From contig JAKEGK010000285.1 of assembly GCA_022627515.1 (NCBI GenBank), positions 1 to 40,484 of the forward strand: 40,484 nucleotides of DNA, in the 5' to 3' direction. The stretch's first letter is position 1, and every line of letters begins with the position of its first letter. The notes beneath the pieces are model-generated. The model had not been told where the DNA came from. It worked only from the letters and a program-made list of their open reading frames with translations, and ran no database searches. Both the position numbers and the translations under genes were made by a program. Positions 1 to 8,332 of the stretch are shown here, in pieces. The DNA comes from Gammaproteobacteria bacterium. Its GTDB lineage: Bacteria; Pseudomonadota; Gammaproteobacteria; SZUA-152.

Positions 1-1
1 A

Positions 2-154
2 CTAAGAAACCTGCTGACGCCTGATAAACATCCGCAAGCGGCTGGAAAATTATCATTGATTGGAGAAATCGAGCATCATCCCTGGCATGTGCGCATACAT
101 GGCCGCCGGACTGCCTTTTACGACACCCATATTCTGGCTTGCAGTAAGTCCTAG
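2..154 (+). CDS. C-terminal end of an unidentified protein (5' truncated by window edge)
   Basis: An open frame runs in from the left edge and ends at TAG 152-154, leaving the last 50 residues of a protein. The tail contains a stretch rich in His and aromatic residues (EHHPWHVRIHGRRTAFYDTH) and then ends ILACSKS. The pattern of two alternating hydrophobic strands near the C-terminus would fit the terminal beta hairpin of a class I SAM-dependent methyltransferase, but that is only a guess from shape. It converges with the Sel1-repeat gene on the other strand, with about 40 bp between the two stop codons. The family is not recognised. Confidence 0.45.
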   Translation, partial: LRNLLTPDKHPQAAGKLSLIGEIEHHPWHVRIHGRRTAFYDTHILACSKS

Positions 155-194
155 CTTGGCAAACTCCTTTCGCCGGTCTCTGTGTTGTTGCTAA

Positions 195-1100
195 TTAGGG
201 GCAAAGTTTATTGCTCATTAATTTCTGATTGGCAAATATACCCGCATCAGAATTTTCACCTGGGGTGTTAAACAGTGAATTACAATATGAAGCTTTAAAC
301 TGGATCTGGTGCAGCGCTTCCACTGCCTGATAGTTTCCGTTTTGAGCCGCTTTTTCAAACCATATGCGCGCTTTTTCCTGACTGGATTCCACGCCCTTCC
401 CGTAAAAATAGGACATGCCCACATTATATTGCGCGTGAGCGTTATCCTGGCTCGCCGCTTTCAGGTACCAGTTAAAAGCGGTTTCGTAATTCTGTTGCAC
501 CACGGAACCCTTACTGTACATAACTCCCAGATTACGCTGCGCCGTTGCATGTCCCTGCCCGGCGGCTTTCTGGTACCAATACAATGCTTCTTTCTCGTCA
601 TGGCCTGCGCCTTTGCCAAGATAATACATGGTAGCAAGATTATTTTGCGCCTGCGCATAACCCTGTTCTGCGGCTTTACGATACCACTCCTCTGCCTGAT
701 AATAGTCTGCTTCAATCCCTTGCCCCCATTCGTAGGCGTATCCCAGACTGTTTTGCGCGGCAACATAACCCTGCTCGGCGGCCTTACGGTACCAGAAGAC
801 AGCGTCACTGGATTGCTTCTGCTTGTCCAGCACTCTTGCGTACTGAAACTGAATACGGGCATTGTCTGGTTGCCGGTTGATTTCCCGGCCGCAATTTTTC
901 ATTGCGGCGCTAACATCCAGTTGATCCCAGTTCACACCAGCGGATAATTTTTCTGGATCGGCGGGGTGGGCGGCAAGGGCATCGCACCGGGTGACTTCCG
1001 ATGGCAATTGCGGTTTACCTGACGCCATCGACGAGTTTGAGTAAATTGCCAGAAACACAAATGACAGGAACAAAAGCTCTACTACGGATATACGGCTCAT
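195..1100 (-). CDS. Secreted Sel1-like TPR repeat protein
   Basis: The protein begins with a hydrophobic export signal (MSRISVVELLFLSFVFLAIY, ending near SMASG). From about residue 100 it carries a run of five Sel1-type repeats of 36 residues, each with the pattern WYRKAAEQGYxxAQNxLGxxY. Sel1/TPR solenoids are protein-protein interaction scaffolds; periplasmic members often act in signalling or envelope processes, but no specific partner can be inferred here. I chose the ATG at 1100. An ATG 54 bp further upstream (1154) is in frame but would bury the signal peptide behind 18 polar residues. Neither start has a convincing Shine-Dalgarno. The tail after the repeats contains two Cys residues, possibly a disulfide. 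It is monocistronic as far as can be seen. Confidence 0.85.
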   Translation of the reverse strand: MSRISVVELLFLSFVFLAIYSNSSMASGKPQLPSEVTRCDALAAHPADPEKLSAGVNWDQLDVSAAMKNCGREINRQPDNARIQFQYARVLDKQKQSSDAVFWYRKAAEQGYVAAQNSLGYAYEWGQGIEADYYQAEEWYRKAAEQGYAQAQNNLATMYYLGKGAGHDEKEALYWYQKAAGQGHATAQRNLGVMYSKGSVVQQNYETAFNWYLKAASQDNAHAQYNVGMSYFYGKGVESSQEKARIWFEKAAQNGNYQAVEALHQIQFKASYCNSLFNTPGENSDAGIFANQKLMSNKLCP

Positions 1101-1456
1101 TGACTTTCGCTCATGGTGTTGAGCGCCTACTGCTATGAATACAACTATCTTCATCCTAGCATGACTAATTTTTAATCATATAAGTTTTTATTACTCTACA
1201 GATCAATAAGTTACAAATTATTATAGAATTTGCTTCTAACTGACCCAAAGCTAATTTTGAATTTCAGATGTAACAAATTGTTCAATTCGTTTATTTTTTA
1301 AACTAGAGTTTTGTAAGCTGTAGTATAGTATGCCGTTACGCAATTCCTTGGGGGGCATAGTTCTTTTACCTGGATTGCCGCGCTCGCTTCCGGTTTCGCT
1401 GACGCACCGTACCGGGCGAACAAATAAATAACTATAAGGGGGAGGTATCGCAGCTG
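1101..1456. other. Divergent intergenic region between Sel1 gene and arylsulfotransferase-like gene
   Basis: This stretch is AT-rich between about 1150 and 1340 and must hold promoters for the genes on both sides. A good ribosome-binding sequence (GGGGGAGG, around 1438-1445) lies before the ATG at 1457, at slightly long spacing. No RNA gene, clear terminator or perfect palindrome was seen. Confidence 0.5.
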
Positions 1457-3097
1457 ATGCGTTACTTTTGTCTGGATATTACCAAATCGTCATATCTGGC
1501 CGCTCAATTGATTTGTTTGTCCGCATGTCCGTCATTGTCCGGCTGTACGGACAGTGCCGGCAATCCACACCTCACGGCGCCGCTCTTCGTTTCAGATCCG
1601 GTCATTGAAATGGATCCCAACCTGAATACGCCCCTGGCCGGTGTGCTGGAGGTGGCAACCGATATCCCTGCCAGAGTTCAAGTTGAAATAAACAACGGTG
1701 AAAAAAACCGGACAATCGAGTTCCCCGGATACCGGACAGAGCATAGGCTGCCGGTGCTGGGATTACATCCGGGTAAAACGCACGATATCAGAGTTCAAAT
1801 CATCAGCCGGGAAAACCAGCGCACAACGTTCGATAAATCCTTGCGGGTAATCACGGATCCTTTGCCTGAGGGATTCCCCCGGCTAGTTGCCAATAAAAGC
1901 GAACCGGACAAAATGGAACCGGGATATACATTGTTCGATATCATCCCGGAAGGCAGTAATTCCGAATTTGGCGCGCTGATTGTTATTACTGATGCCAGCG
2001 GCGCTGTTGTCTGGTACCAGACCGGTTCCCGCTACACCGATGCGCGGCAAAACGCCGACGGTAATCTGTTATTTCTACAGGGCAGCGAGTATATCGAGAT
2101 GGACATGCTGGGTAATACGATCCGTGAATGGAAAGCCATGGGCAAATCGAAGAAATCCATCAACGAGGTGGCGGTTGCGACACCTTCGTTCCATCATGAA
2201 GTCTTCCCCATGAACAATGATGATTTCCTGACGCTAAGTATTGAAACACGTATTTTCAAGAACTATCCAGCCGATGCCTGGAAGCCCAACTCGCCCACTG
2301 AAACAACCAGGGTAGCGGGTGACTTGGTGGTGGAATTTGCGCCCGACGGATCCATTATCAATGAATGGCCGCTGCTTGATTTACTCGATCCTTACCGGAT
2401 TGGTTACGATTCCCTGGAAAAATACTGGAATAATTTCTTCGGCGCCGAGACGCGCGACTGGTCCCACGCCAATTCGGTGATTCACGATCCGCGTGATGAC
2501 TCCATCATTGTTTCTGTCCGCCACCAGGATGCAGTGGTCAAATTCAGCCGTAAAACCGGCAAACTGGTCTGGATACTGGGTTCCCATGATAACTGGGATA
2601 GCAATACATTTGGCAGGTATCTGCTGAAACCTCTGAATGACCGGCAGCATTTCTTTCCATACCACCAGCATTCCCCGATGGTGCTGCCTAACGGTAACTT
2701 GATGCTTTACGATAACGGCAATTACCGCGCGCAACCTTACGGCAAGATTGTGCCCTACACCGAGAATTTCAGCCGGGCTGTTGAGTATGCGATTGACGAG
2801 CAGAACATGACAGTAGAACTGGTATGGGAACACGGCCAGTTCACTGAGAAAAACGTTTTTTCCGCCGCCCTGGGTGACGCTAACTACTTGCCGAGAACCG
2901 GCAACATATTAATTACCCATGGTAATGTCTACGAGAAAAAATCCAGCAGTAAACTTTCAGCGCAGATTATTGAAGTCACCCATTCAACGCCGGCCAAAGT
3001 ATTATTCGACATGATTATTTTCGATGGCACAGACGATCCGGAACGGGGCTGGCGGGTTTACCGCAGCGAAAGGATCGCCAGCCTGTATCCACAATAG
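1457..3097 (+). CDS. Arylsulfotransferase (ASST)-like lipoprotein
   Basis: The 546-residue protein belongs to the bacterial arylsulfate sulfotransferase / ASST fold family (six-bladed propeller with an N-terminal beta domain). Visible landmarks are an N-terminal Ig-like beta domain (about 45-135), propeller blades with NxxGNLLF-type turns, HHE at 246-248, DWSHAN with His337, RHQD at 355-358, and HQHSPMVLPNGNLMLYDNG with His405. The last resembles the segment carrying the catalytic (sulfo-)histidine of AssT. A Cys30 in LSGC suggests a lipoprotein signal, although the region before it contains further Cys residues and is less hydrophobic than usual. If active it would move sulfate between phenolic compounds in the periplasm; many family members have unknown acceptors. 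No dsbL/dsbI partner genes are adjacent, unlike the enterobacterial assT locus. A GGGGGAGG sequence precedes the ATG. It converges with the propeller/PKD lipoprotein gene. Confidence 0.85.
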   Translation: MRYFCLDITKSSYLAAQLICLSACPSLSGCTDSAGNPHLTAPLFVSDPVIEMDPNLNTPLAGVLEVATDIPARVQVEINNGEKNRTIEFPGYRTEHRLPVLGLHPGKTHDIRVQIISRENQRTTFDKSLRVITDPLPEGFPRLVANKSEPDKMEPGYTLFDIIPEGSNSEFGALIVITDASGAVVWYQTGSRYTDARQNADGNLLFLQGSEYIEMDMLGNTIREWKAMGKSKKSINEVAVATPSFHHEVFPMNNDDFLTLSIETRIFKNYPADAWKPNSPTETTRVAGDLVVEFAPDGSIINEWPLLDLLDPYRIGYDSLEKYWNNFFGAETRDWSHANSVIHDPRDDSIIVSVRHQDAVVKFSRKTGKLVWILGSHDNWDSNTFGRYLLKPLNDRQHFFPYHQHSPMVLPNGNLMLYDNGNYRAQPYGKIVPYTENFSRAVEYAIDEQNMTVELVWEHGQFTEKNVFSAALGDANYLPRTGNILITHGNVYEKKSSSKLSAQIIEVTHSTPAKVLFDMIIFDGTDDPERGWRVYRSERIASLYPQ

Positions 3098-3166
3098 TTT
3101 TTGGTTATCATTGGCGCTGTTTAAATATGGCGCGGTCTGAAAGCATGCAATACGCCAATCGTGGCT

Positions 3167-5992
3167 TTAATGCTGATGATGCGCATGATGTTCTTCATGC
3201 TTTCCATGATGTCCGCTTGTCCGCGGTTTGTGATGCGATGCATAGCCTCCCGTGGCCTTGTAGATATAAACTGCGGTTTCTTTTTCGCACTGCCCGTGCT
3301 TTTCCTTGTGTTTGCCGTCATGCGTTTTTTCGGGGCAGCTTTTTTCATTTACTTTAAGCAGCTGAACCTGTTCGCTTGCCACCCGGTTGCCCAATGCCAG
3401 TTCTATATTGACCGGTTGCATCGCATCAAGCCGGGACAAATCCGCCTTGTGTTTTGACAGCTTGATAAAGCCGGCGGCCGGATCAAGTTTGATATGCATA
3501 TCCTTTTCATGATATATCAACCCTTCCCCGTCATCATCCGGGACAAATACCGCAAAAGGCTGCTCAACCAGAACCACTTGATTTACAGACAACCGCACCC
3601 TGTCTTCCGGCATCAGGGTGGCGGCCGGCAAATCAAATGCCGCCTTGATCTGAATCTGGTCTTTAAACGGTTTTTTGTTATTGATTTCCAGTTTGACAAA
3701 TTGATTGATGAATCCAAATGACGCACCTGCCACGACCTGCACCGTACCCTGCACCGCAAACTCGCCATCACTGACCGTTACCGTCACATCATACACACCC
3801 GCCTGCGTGAATTGATGCACAGGATTAATATCAGTGGCGGATAATCCATCCCCGAAATCCCAGAAGTAACCTAACGCATCACCGTTTTCGTCAACCGCGT
3901 TTGCAGTAAAACTGACTGTCAGGGGAACCGGCCCGCTGCCGGGGCTTGCGAGCGGTTGCACGGTGGGCGGCATATTCGGAGCTTGCGGCGCTTCCACATT
4001 GATGGTTACCGATGCCTGGCCGGTTTGTCCGAAATCATCCATGACCGTTAATACCACGGTGTATTGTCCGGGCTGGTTAAAAACATGGGTATCGGACACC
4101 TCACCACTCATATTCTGCAGGCTATCGGGATCATTAAAATTCCATTGATAGACCAATTGAGTGGCTTCCGGATCACTGCTGCCGCCGCCATCAAACACCA
4201 CCGTCAACGGCGCGTCGCCACTCACCACGGACGCATTGATCACCGCCAGCGGCGCCATGTTTTGCACAACGCTGATGAGAATCTCGTCTGGCACGCTGTC
4301 AATTTCCCCGTCATTGACGGTCAGGGATATCGCGTATTCGCCCGGCAAATCCGGCATAAACGAAGTGATTTCGCTATTATTCAGAGTGATTGCGGCGTTA
4401 CTGCCCTGGGGCGCCGCCTCAACAGCCCACAAGTAAGTTAACTGCGGCGCCGGCACATCAGGATCACTGGAGCCGCCGCCGTTCAACGTTACTGATTCAC
4501 CTAGAAATATCTCAACATCATTGCCGGCATCGGCAACTGGCGCACGATTGGGTTGAATCAACACATGCGCGAAAATGTCCCATGACCCGTTTGAATCTTC
4601 CGGCGCCAGATTGTCGGCGCCGGAACCGAACACCACATAGTGACCGCCGGCGCTTAACACCGGGATAAAACTGCTGGCATTGCCTTGCCCGCCTTCTGTG
4701 TTGATACTTGCCAATGACGTTTGCCGCAATTCTCGATCATGCAGAAAAATATCCCAGGCATTGTTGGCATCGTTGCCCGTCAGATTATTCGCCTGCGAAT
4801 AGAACACGGCATAGCGCCCGCTTGCATCAATGGAGGGCATGGAAAAAGTGGTTGCATTACTCTCATCACCATTGCTGTGAATGCTGATCCGCGAGGTTGT
4901 ATTGTGGAGCAGGTCACGCGCGAAAATATCATGCGCGCCGTTACTATCATTTTCCACCAGATTGCCGGCAGCGGATTGAAACACAACAACTCTGCCGTTA
5001 CCGCTGATTACGGGGGTGACGCTGCTGTTGTTTGCCTGCTCTCCCGCATTGCCGACACTGATCCGGTAAGTGCCGCCCAACACGCGGTCCCGAATAAAAA
5101 TATCGCTGGTGTTGTTAGAATCATCCGCTGCGAGATTACTGCTCTGCGATTCAAACACAACATAACGTCCATCATCACTTATCGACGGATTCCGGCTGAT
5201 TCCATTGCCTTCCTGTTCCGCGCTGTTGATACTGATGCGCTCGGTAAGATCCGTTTGTGAATCATATAAATAAATATCCGTCGCGTTATTGTTATCGGTA
5301 TCAGGTGATAAATTGCTTGCATTGGATTCATACACAATATACCGCCCGTCGGCGCTGATATCCGGCGCATCACTGTCATTGTTGGCTTGCACACCGTCCC
5401 GGTTGAGACTTATGCGCGTCAGGCTGCCGCTGATCAAATCCACGCGAAAAATATCCGCCACCTGATTTGTGTCATTTTCAACAAGATTGGTGGACGAAGA
5501 ACTGAACACCACAACGGTCCCGTCATCGCTTATAACCGGATCAATACTGGCGCCATCGCTGTCGATTCCAGACTCAGGTTCGCTCAGACGTATGGTCGTT
5601 TCATTGCGCCGGTCGCGCAAAAAAATATCCCAGGTGGCGTTGTTATCATTAAGAGTCAAATTCGACGCGATGGAATCAAATACGACGTAACGCCCATCGG
5701 CGGAAATACTGCCATTAATGCTGTTGGCGTTGGATTGCTGCTCATTGCTATCGACGCTGATTCGCATGGTTTCCCCCAGCAAATCCGGCATCGCCATGGC
5801 TGTCGCCAGCGTGTAGTCCTGCGCTTCGGTTGCGGGAGGTGTATCGGTGATAGAATCTGACTGGCTGACTGGCGCTGAGGAATCAGAGGGATTCTCTGCC
5901 ACGACACCTGCATTGTCAGACTGCCCGCAGGCGGTTAAATGAAAGACAAACGCGACAACGGCGGATAGCATTACTATACGGCTGGCCCGCAT
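3167..5992 (-). CDS. Large lipoprotein: TolB-like beta-propeller, three PKD domains, His-rich tail
   Basis: This 941-residue protein starts with a lipoprotein signal (lipobox LTAC, Cys22). Residues about 70-478 form seven PD40/TolB-like repeats of about 58 residues, each with a (S)xDGRYVVF strand, an (A/S)NLxxxDxN turn and a DIFxRD strand. This predicts a seven-bladed propeller. Three PKD-type Ig domains follow (about 480-575, 577-672 and 674-757), the third with the typical YFWDFGDG motif. A further all-beta region (about 760-890) has no family I recognise. The last 35 or so residues are strongly His-rich (HHGKHEEHHAHHQH), suggesting metal binding. The ATG at 5992 has AAGGAG ten bases upstream. 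Such proteins are usually surface-exposed binding or adhesion proteins; the ligand here is unknown. The repeats also create long shadow frames on the plus strand. Confidence 0.85.
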   Translation of the reverse strand: MRASRIVMLSAVVAFVFHLTACGQSDNAGVVAENPSDSSAPVSQSDSITDTPPATEAQDYTLATAMAMPDLLGETMRISVDSNEQQSNANSINGSISADGRYVVFDSIASNLTLNDNNATWDIFLRDRRNETTIRLSEPESGIDSDGASIDPVISDDGTVVVFSSSSTNLVENDTNQVADIFRVDLISGSLTRISLNRDGVQANNDSDAPDISADGRYIVYESNASNLSPDTDNNNATDIYLYDSQTDLTERISINSAEQEGNGISRNPSISDDGRYVVFESQSSNLAADDSNNTSDIFIRDRVLGGTYRISVGNAGEQANNSSVTPVISGNGRVVVFQSAAGNLVENDSNGAHDIFARDLLHNTTSRISIHSNGDESNATTFSMPSIDASGRYAVFYSQANNLTGNDANNAWDIFLHDRELRQTSLASINTEGGQGNASSFIPVLSAGGHYVVFGSGADNLAPEDSNGSWDIFAHVLIQPNRAPVADAGNDVEIFLGESVTLNGGGSSDPDVPAPQLTYLWAVEAAPQGSNAAITLNNSEITSFMPDLPGEYAISLTVNDGEIDSVPDEILISVVQNMAPLAVINASVVSGDAPLTVVFDGGGSSDPEATQLVYQWNFNDPDSLQNMSGEVSDTHVFNQPGQYTVVLTVMDDFGQTGQASVTINVEAPQAPNMPPTVQPLASPGSGPVPLTVSFTANAVDENGDALGYFWDFGDGLSATDINPVHQFTQAGVYDVTVTVSDGEFAVQGTVQVVAGASFGFINQFVKLEINNKKPFKDQIQIKAAFDLPAATLMPEDRVRLSVNQVVLVEQPFAVFVPDDDGEGLIYHEKDMHIKLDPAAGFIKLSKHKADLSRLDAMQPVNIELALGNRVASEQVQLLKVNEKSCPEKTHDGKHKEKHGQCEKETAVYIYKATGGYASHHKPRTSGHHGKHEEHHAHHQH

Positions 5993-6323
5993 TACAAAGA
6001 ATCTCCTTGAGACGCATTCCTTGACTTAAGTTCCGGAAATCTTGGGAAATATGGCCTGAATTAACAGATAGTTATGCGTTCCACGGTATTGTGAATCCCC
6101 TCATTCACAACGCCCGGGCAATGCATACGGAAGGCCGCCCCCTGGCTTTGACTATACCTAAAGCGTAACCTATTTACTAGCGATAAGCCAATACCGTAAT
6201 AAGCTTACAACGTGCTGGCGGGATTGGGAAAATGGAAAAATGTTTACCTCTAGCGGCAATTACTCGCAGCTGACTGCTGTTATACGCAAGAATCGTCAAT
6301 CTTGAGGTTGAATCTATTGATAA
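5993..6323. other. Intergenic region between pilin and propeller lipoprotein
   Basis: This stretch carries the 3' end region of the pilin transcript and the promoter region of the 941-residue lipoprotein, both on the minus strand. I see no reading frame with coding character, no RNA gene and no hairpin followed by a T-run convincing enough to call a terminator. Confidence 0.4.
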
Positions 6324-6755
6324 TTAGTGACGGCAATTTTGGGGGAGATATTTGTTGTCGACCGTGGTTGCCGCTGTATTGCAGCTCCACTGAACCCCAT
6401 TGGAATTTGCCGTTCCGACCAGCGCAAGATCTCCCGTGGCGCCGGTATTTTGCAGCGTATAGGAAATGGTCGCGGTGGTCGCGGTCGTCGAAAAAGCGAT
6501 CGCACTGATATATTGGCTCTGCGCAATATCTGTATTGATATTGGCCTGAGCCGTTGAGGCTGGCATATGGCCCGAAGACATGTAGTAATCCGATATGCCG
6601 TTTTTGGCGGAATCGGCCATCACTAGTACTTCGGAAATTTTTGACCGCGCGGTGTAGGATTGATAGGCGGGCAATGCAATTGTAATTAAAAATCCAAGTA
6701 TTGCCACCACAATCATTAATTCTATAAGAGTAAACCCTTGCTGACCGTTGTTCAT
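6324..6755 (-). CDS. pilA: Type IV pilin, PilA-like major pilin
   Basis: The 143-residue protein has a textbook type IVa prepilin leader: a short polar leader ending in Gly7, then [20 protein letters not shown]. Glu5 of the mature protein is present, followed by [14 protein letters not shown], the usual start of the globular domain. Two Cys residues near the C-terminus (in WSCNT and QNCRH) form the expected disulfide-bounded D-region. Prepilin peptidase would cleave before Phe8 and methylate it, and the subunit would polymerise into a surface fibre used for twitching, adhesion or DNA uptake. A GGAG lies about nine bases before the ATG. No pilus assembly genes are nearby, which is common for pilA, whose motor genes are usually elsewhere. 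The head domain is Thr/Ala/Ser-rich and probably variable. Confidence 0.93.
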   Translation of the reverse strand: MNNGQQGFTLIELMIVVAILGFLITIALPAYQSYTARSKISEVLVMADSAKNGISDYYMSSGHMPASTAQANINTDIAQSQYISAIAFSTTATTATISYTLQNTGATGDLALVGTANSNGVQWSCNTAATTVDNKYLPQNCRH

Positions 6756-7477
6756 CGGAACGCTCCGTTTCTTTTAAACTCTTGCGAGTTTGTCGAACAA
6801 TTAATATTGAAGCTGTCATTAATACAGGACAACCGTTTGTTATGAATACTGGCAACACTTTTGGCGGTACTGCTTATTGGTCTTGCGCGTAAAACGTGTT
6901 TGTAAAAACTTTAGCAAGATCACAGGCAAATAACCGCAGCACCGTATAAGATTATATTCGCAATTTGCGCATAACGTTGTTGCTTTGATCACAGAACAAT
7001 TACCGCCGTTTCCCGGAAAATACCAACCAGTTAACAACTGCTACATGTAGCGGCTGGAACGCATAAGACCATAGCAAGCATACAACACTAAACAGAAAAA
7101 TATTTGTATTTGGGAAAGACGGCACATGCAAGACTACAACTGCGGCACCTTTTATTTATGAAACAGATCACGTTTTGCCGCCAATGGCTCCGGCGCCATA
7201 AAATTTGCCCGCGCATAGATTGCCGCGCGTTTTACATTAATCATATGGATTGTTAGTTACGGGGATCTTTCCCGGCCTGGGCAAGTTTCCAGCCACGCTT
7301 TACGCGCTCATCCGGAATTTTATCAGTTCCATTATATACCTCCCGCACCGGGCGTTTTATATGCCACTCACCTCGTCCGTTTTTATCTCAAACCGCACCT
7401 TGCACGGCTGCAATGTGCTAATATGCATTTCTGCCGTAAGCACTGCTATTGGTATTTCAGGGGAGTACAGGGGGATA
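6756..7477. other. Long divergent intergenic region upstream of pilA and an outer-membrane barrel gene
   Basis: This is 722 bp without a supportable gene. The frames seen on either strand have no family-like sequence. An imperfect direct repeat is visible: 6918-6937 and 6987-7006 both begin GATCACAG and end ACCGC (15 of 20 matching, 69 bp apart), possibly regulator sites for pilA. I looked for a sigma-54 (GG-N10-GC) promoter for pilA and found no convincing match. Confidence 0.4.
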
Positions 7478-8017
7478 ATGAACAAAAACCGCAAACTGTT
7501 TGCATCGCTCATGGTTTCTTTTCTTTACACTTCGGTCGCGCAAGCTGATGACCGCAACAGAAACACCAATTTTTTTCTTACGCTGGGCCGCGCCTTCATC
7601 GAGGAAGATGACTTCAAAGACGAGATGACTTCTCTAAAGTTTGGAACCGGTTACCGCTTTTCGGATTACGCAGGATTTGAATTATTCTATATCTATTATG
7701 GCGAGATATCAGAACGCGATAATCTCGGCAACAATAGCTCACTCAAAGCCAACGCGCTTGTTATAAACGCCATCGCAGTGTTTCCTGTAAATCCTTCATT
7801 GGATATCTATGCGAAAATAGGCATGTCCAGCTGGGATGCGGAACTTGAATTAACTAACATAGCGACTGCGTCGGCAGAAGGAACCGATCCGGTATACACC
7901 CTGGGTGCTGGTTATAACATTGACCACGACTCTACCATCCGCTTCGAGTATGAAATATCTGATTATGAAGGAACTGAATTCGGCGTAATTTCAACCGGTT
8001 TTCAGCATAACTTCTGA
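7478..8017 (+). CDS. Small outer-membrane beta-barrel protein (OmpA-like/porin-family fold)
   Basis: The 179-residue protein starts with a cleavable signal (MNKNRKLFASLMVSFLYTSVAQA, cut before DDRN). It then consists of alternating amphipathic strands with turn residues, for example NTNFFLTLGRAF, MTSLKFGTGYRF, AGFELFYIYYG, PSLDIYAKIGMSSWDA, PVYTLGAGYNI and TIRFEYEIS. It ends in a terminal aromatic strand GVISTGFQHNF, with the C-terminal Phe typical of substrates of the Bam machinery. This matches the eight-stranded outer-membrane barrel superfamily. The ATG at 7478 follows AGGGGGAT at good spacing; in-frame codons further upstream would add about 76 residues of non-signal sequence and are rejected. 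The role is unknown; related proteins act as adhesins or structural barrels. Confidence 0.8.
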   Translation: MNKNRKLFASLMVSFLYTSVAQADDRNRNTNFFLTLGRAFIEEDDFKDEMTSLKFGTGYRFSDYAGFELFYIYYGEISERDNLGNNSSLKANALVINAIAVFPVNPSLDIYAKIGMSSWDAELELTNIATASAEGTDPVYTLGAGYNIDHDSTIRFEYEISDYEGTEFGVISTGFQHNF

Positions 8018-8332
8018 AACCTGTCGCAAAATCAGCGTGCGTCTGTGAGGCCGGGCTAAAAAGCATGAGAAAGCGGAGTTTTACGGATGGAAATGCTTAT
8101 GCCCCGCGAGGACAGAATGTCCGGTGCGATTTACACGCCAGTCTGCTCTCGGGCAGGCACTCACTTCGCAGCACTTGAATTTCCTGTTCACTGTAACAGT
8201 GTAATTTAGGTTCTTTATTCATGTAGTATCGGATGGCGCTACAATTTTGAGACAGGTTCCAGCAAAATTGGGTATAGAAATTGATTTGCGGTTGCGCGTG
8301 CACGGATGACGCATTCGCGTCAAGCTGGTAAT
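8018..8332. other. Convergent intergenic region
   Basis: This is 315 bp between the stop codons of the barrel gene and the M16 peptidase gene. The frames here look like non-coding noise. A bidirectional terminator would be expected, but no GC-rich hairpin with a T-run was found. Confidence 0.35.

Noticed and set aside
309-947. 212-codon plus-strand frame opposite the Sel1-repeat gene
   Set aside because: It is the antisense shadow of a 36-residue repeat gene; its sequence resembles no family and has no ribosome-binding site.
195-1100. Possible CRISPR-like regular spacing in the Sel1 gene
   Set aside because: The 108-bp period is explained by the 36-residue protein repeat, and the copies are too diverged to be a CRISPR array.
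3121-3460. Short reading frames in the His-codon-rich 3' end of the 941-residue lipoprotein gene
   Set aside because: They arise from the repetitive CATGATG-type codons of the His-rich tail and are not independent genes.
6756-7477. Sigma-54 promoter for pilA
   Set aside because: A TGGCA-N5-TTGG-like string near 6847 is on the wrong strand for pilA and 630 bp from the only plus-strand gene.
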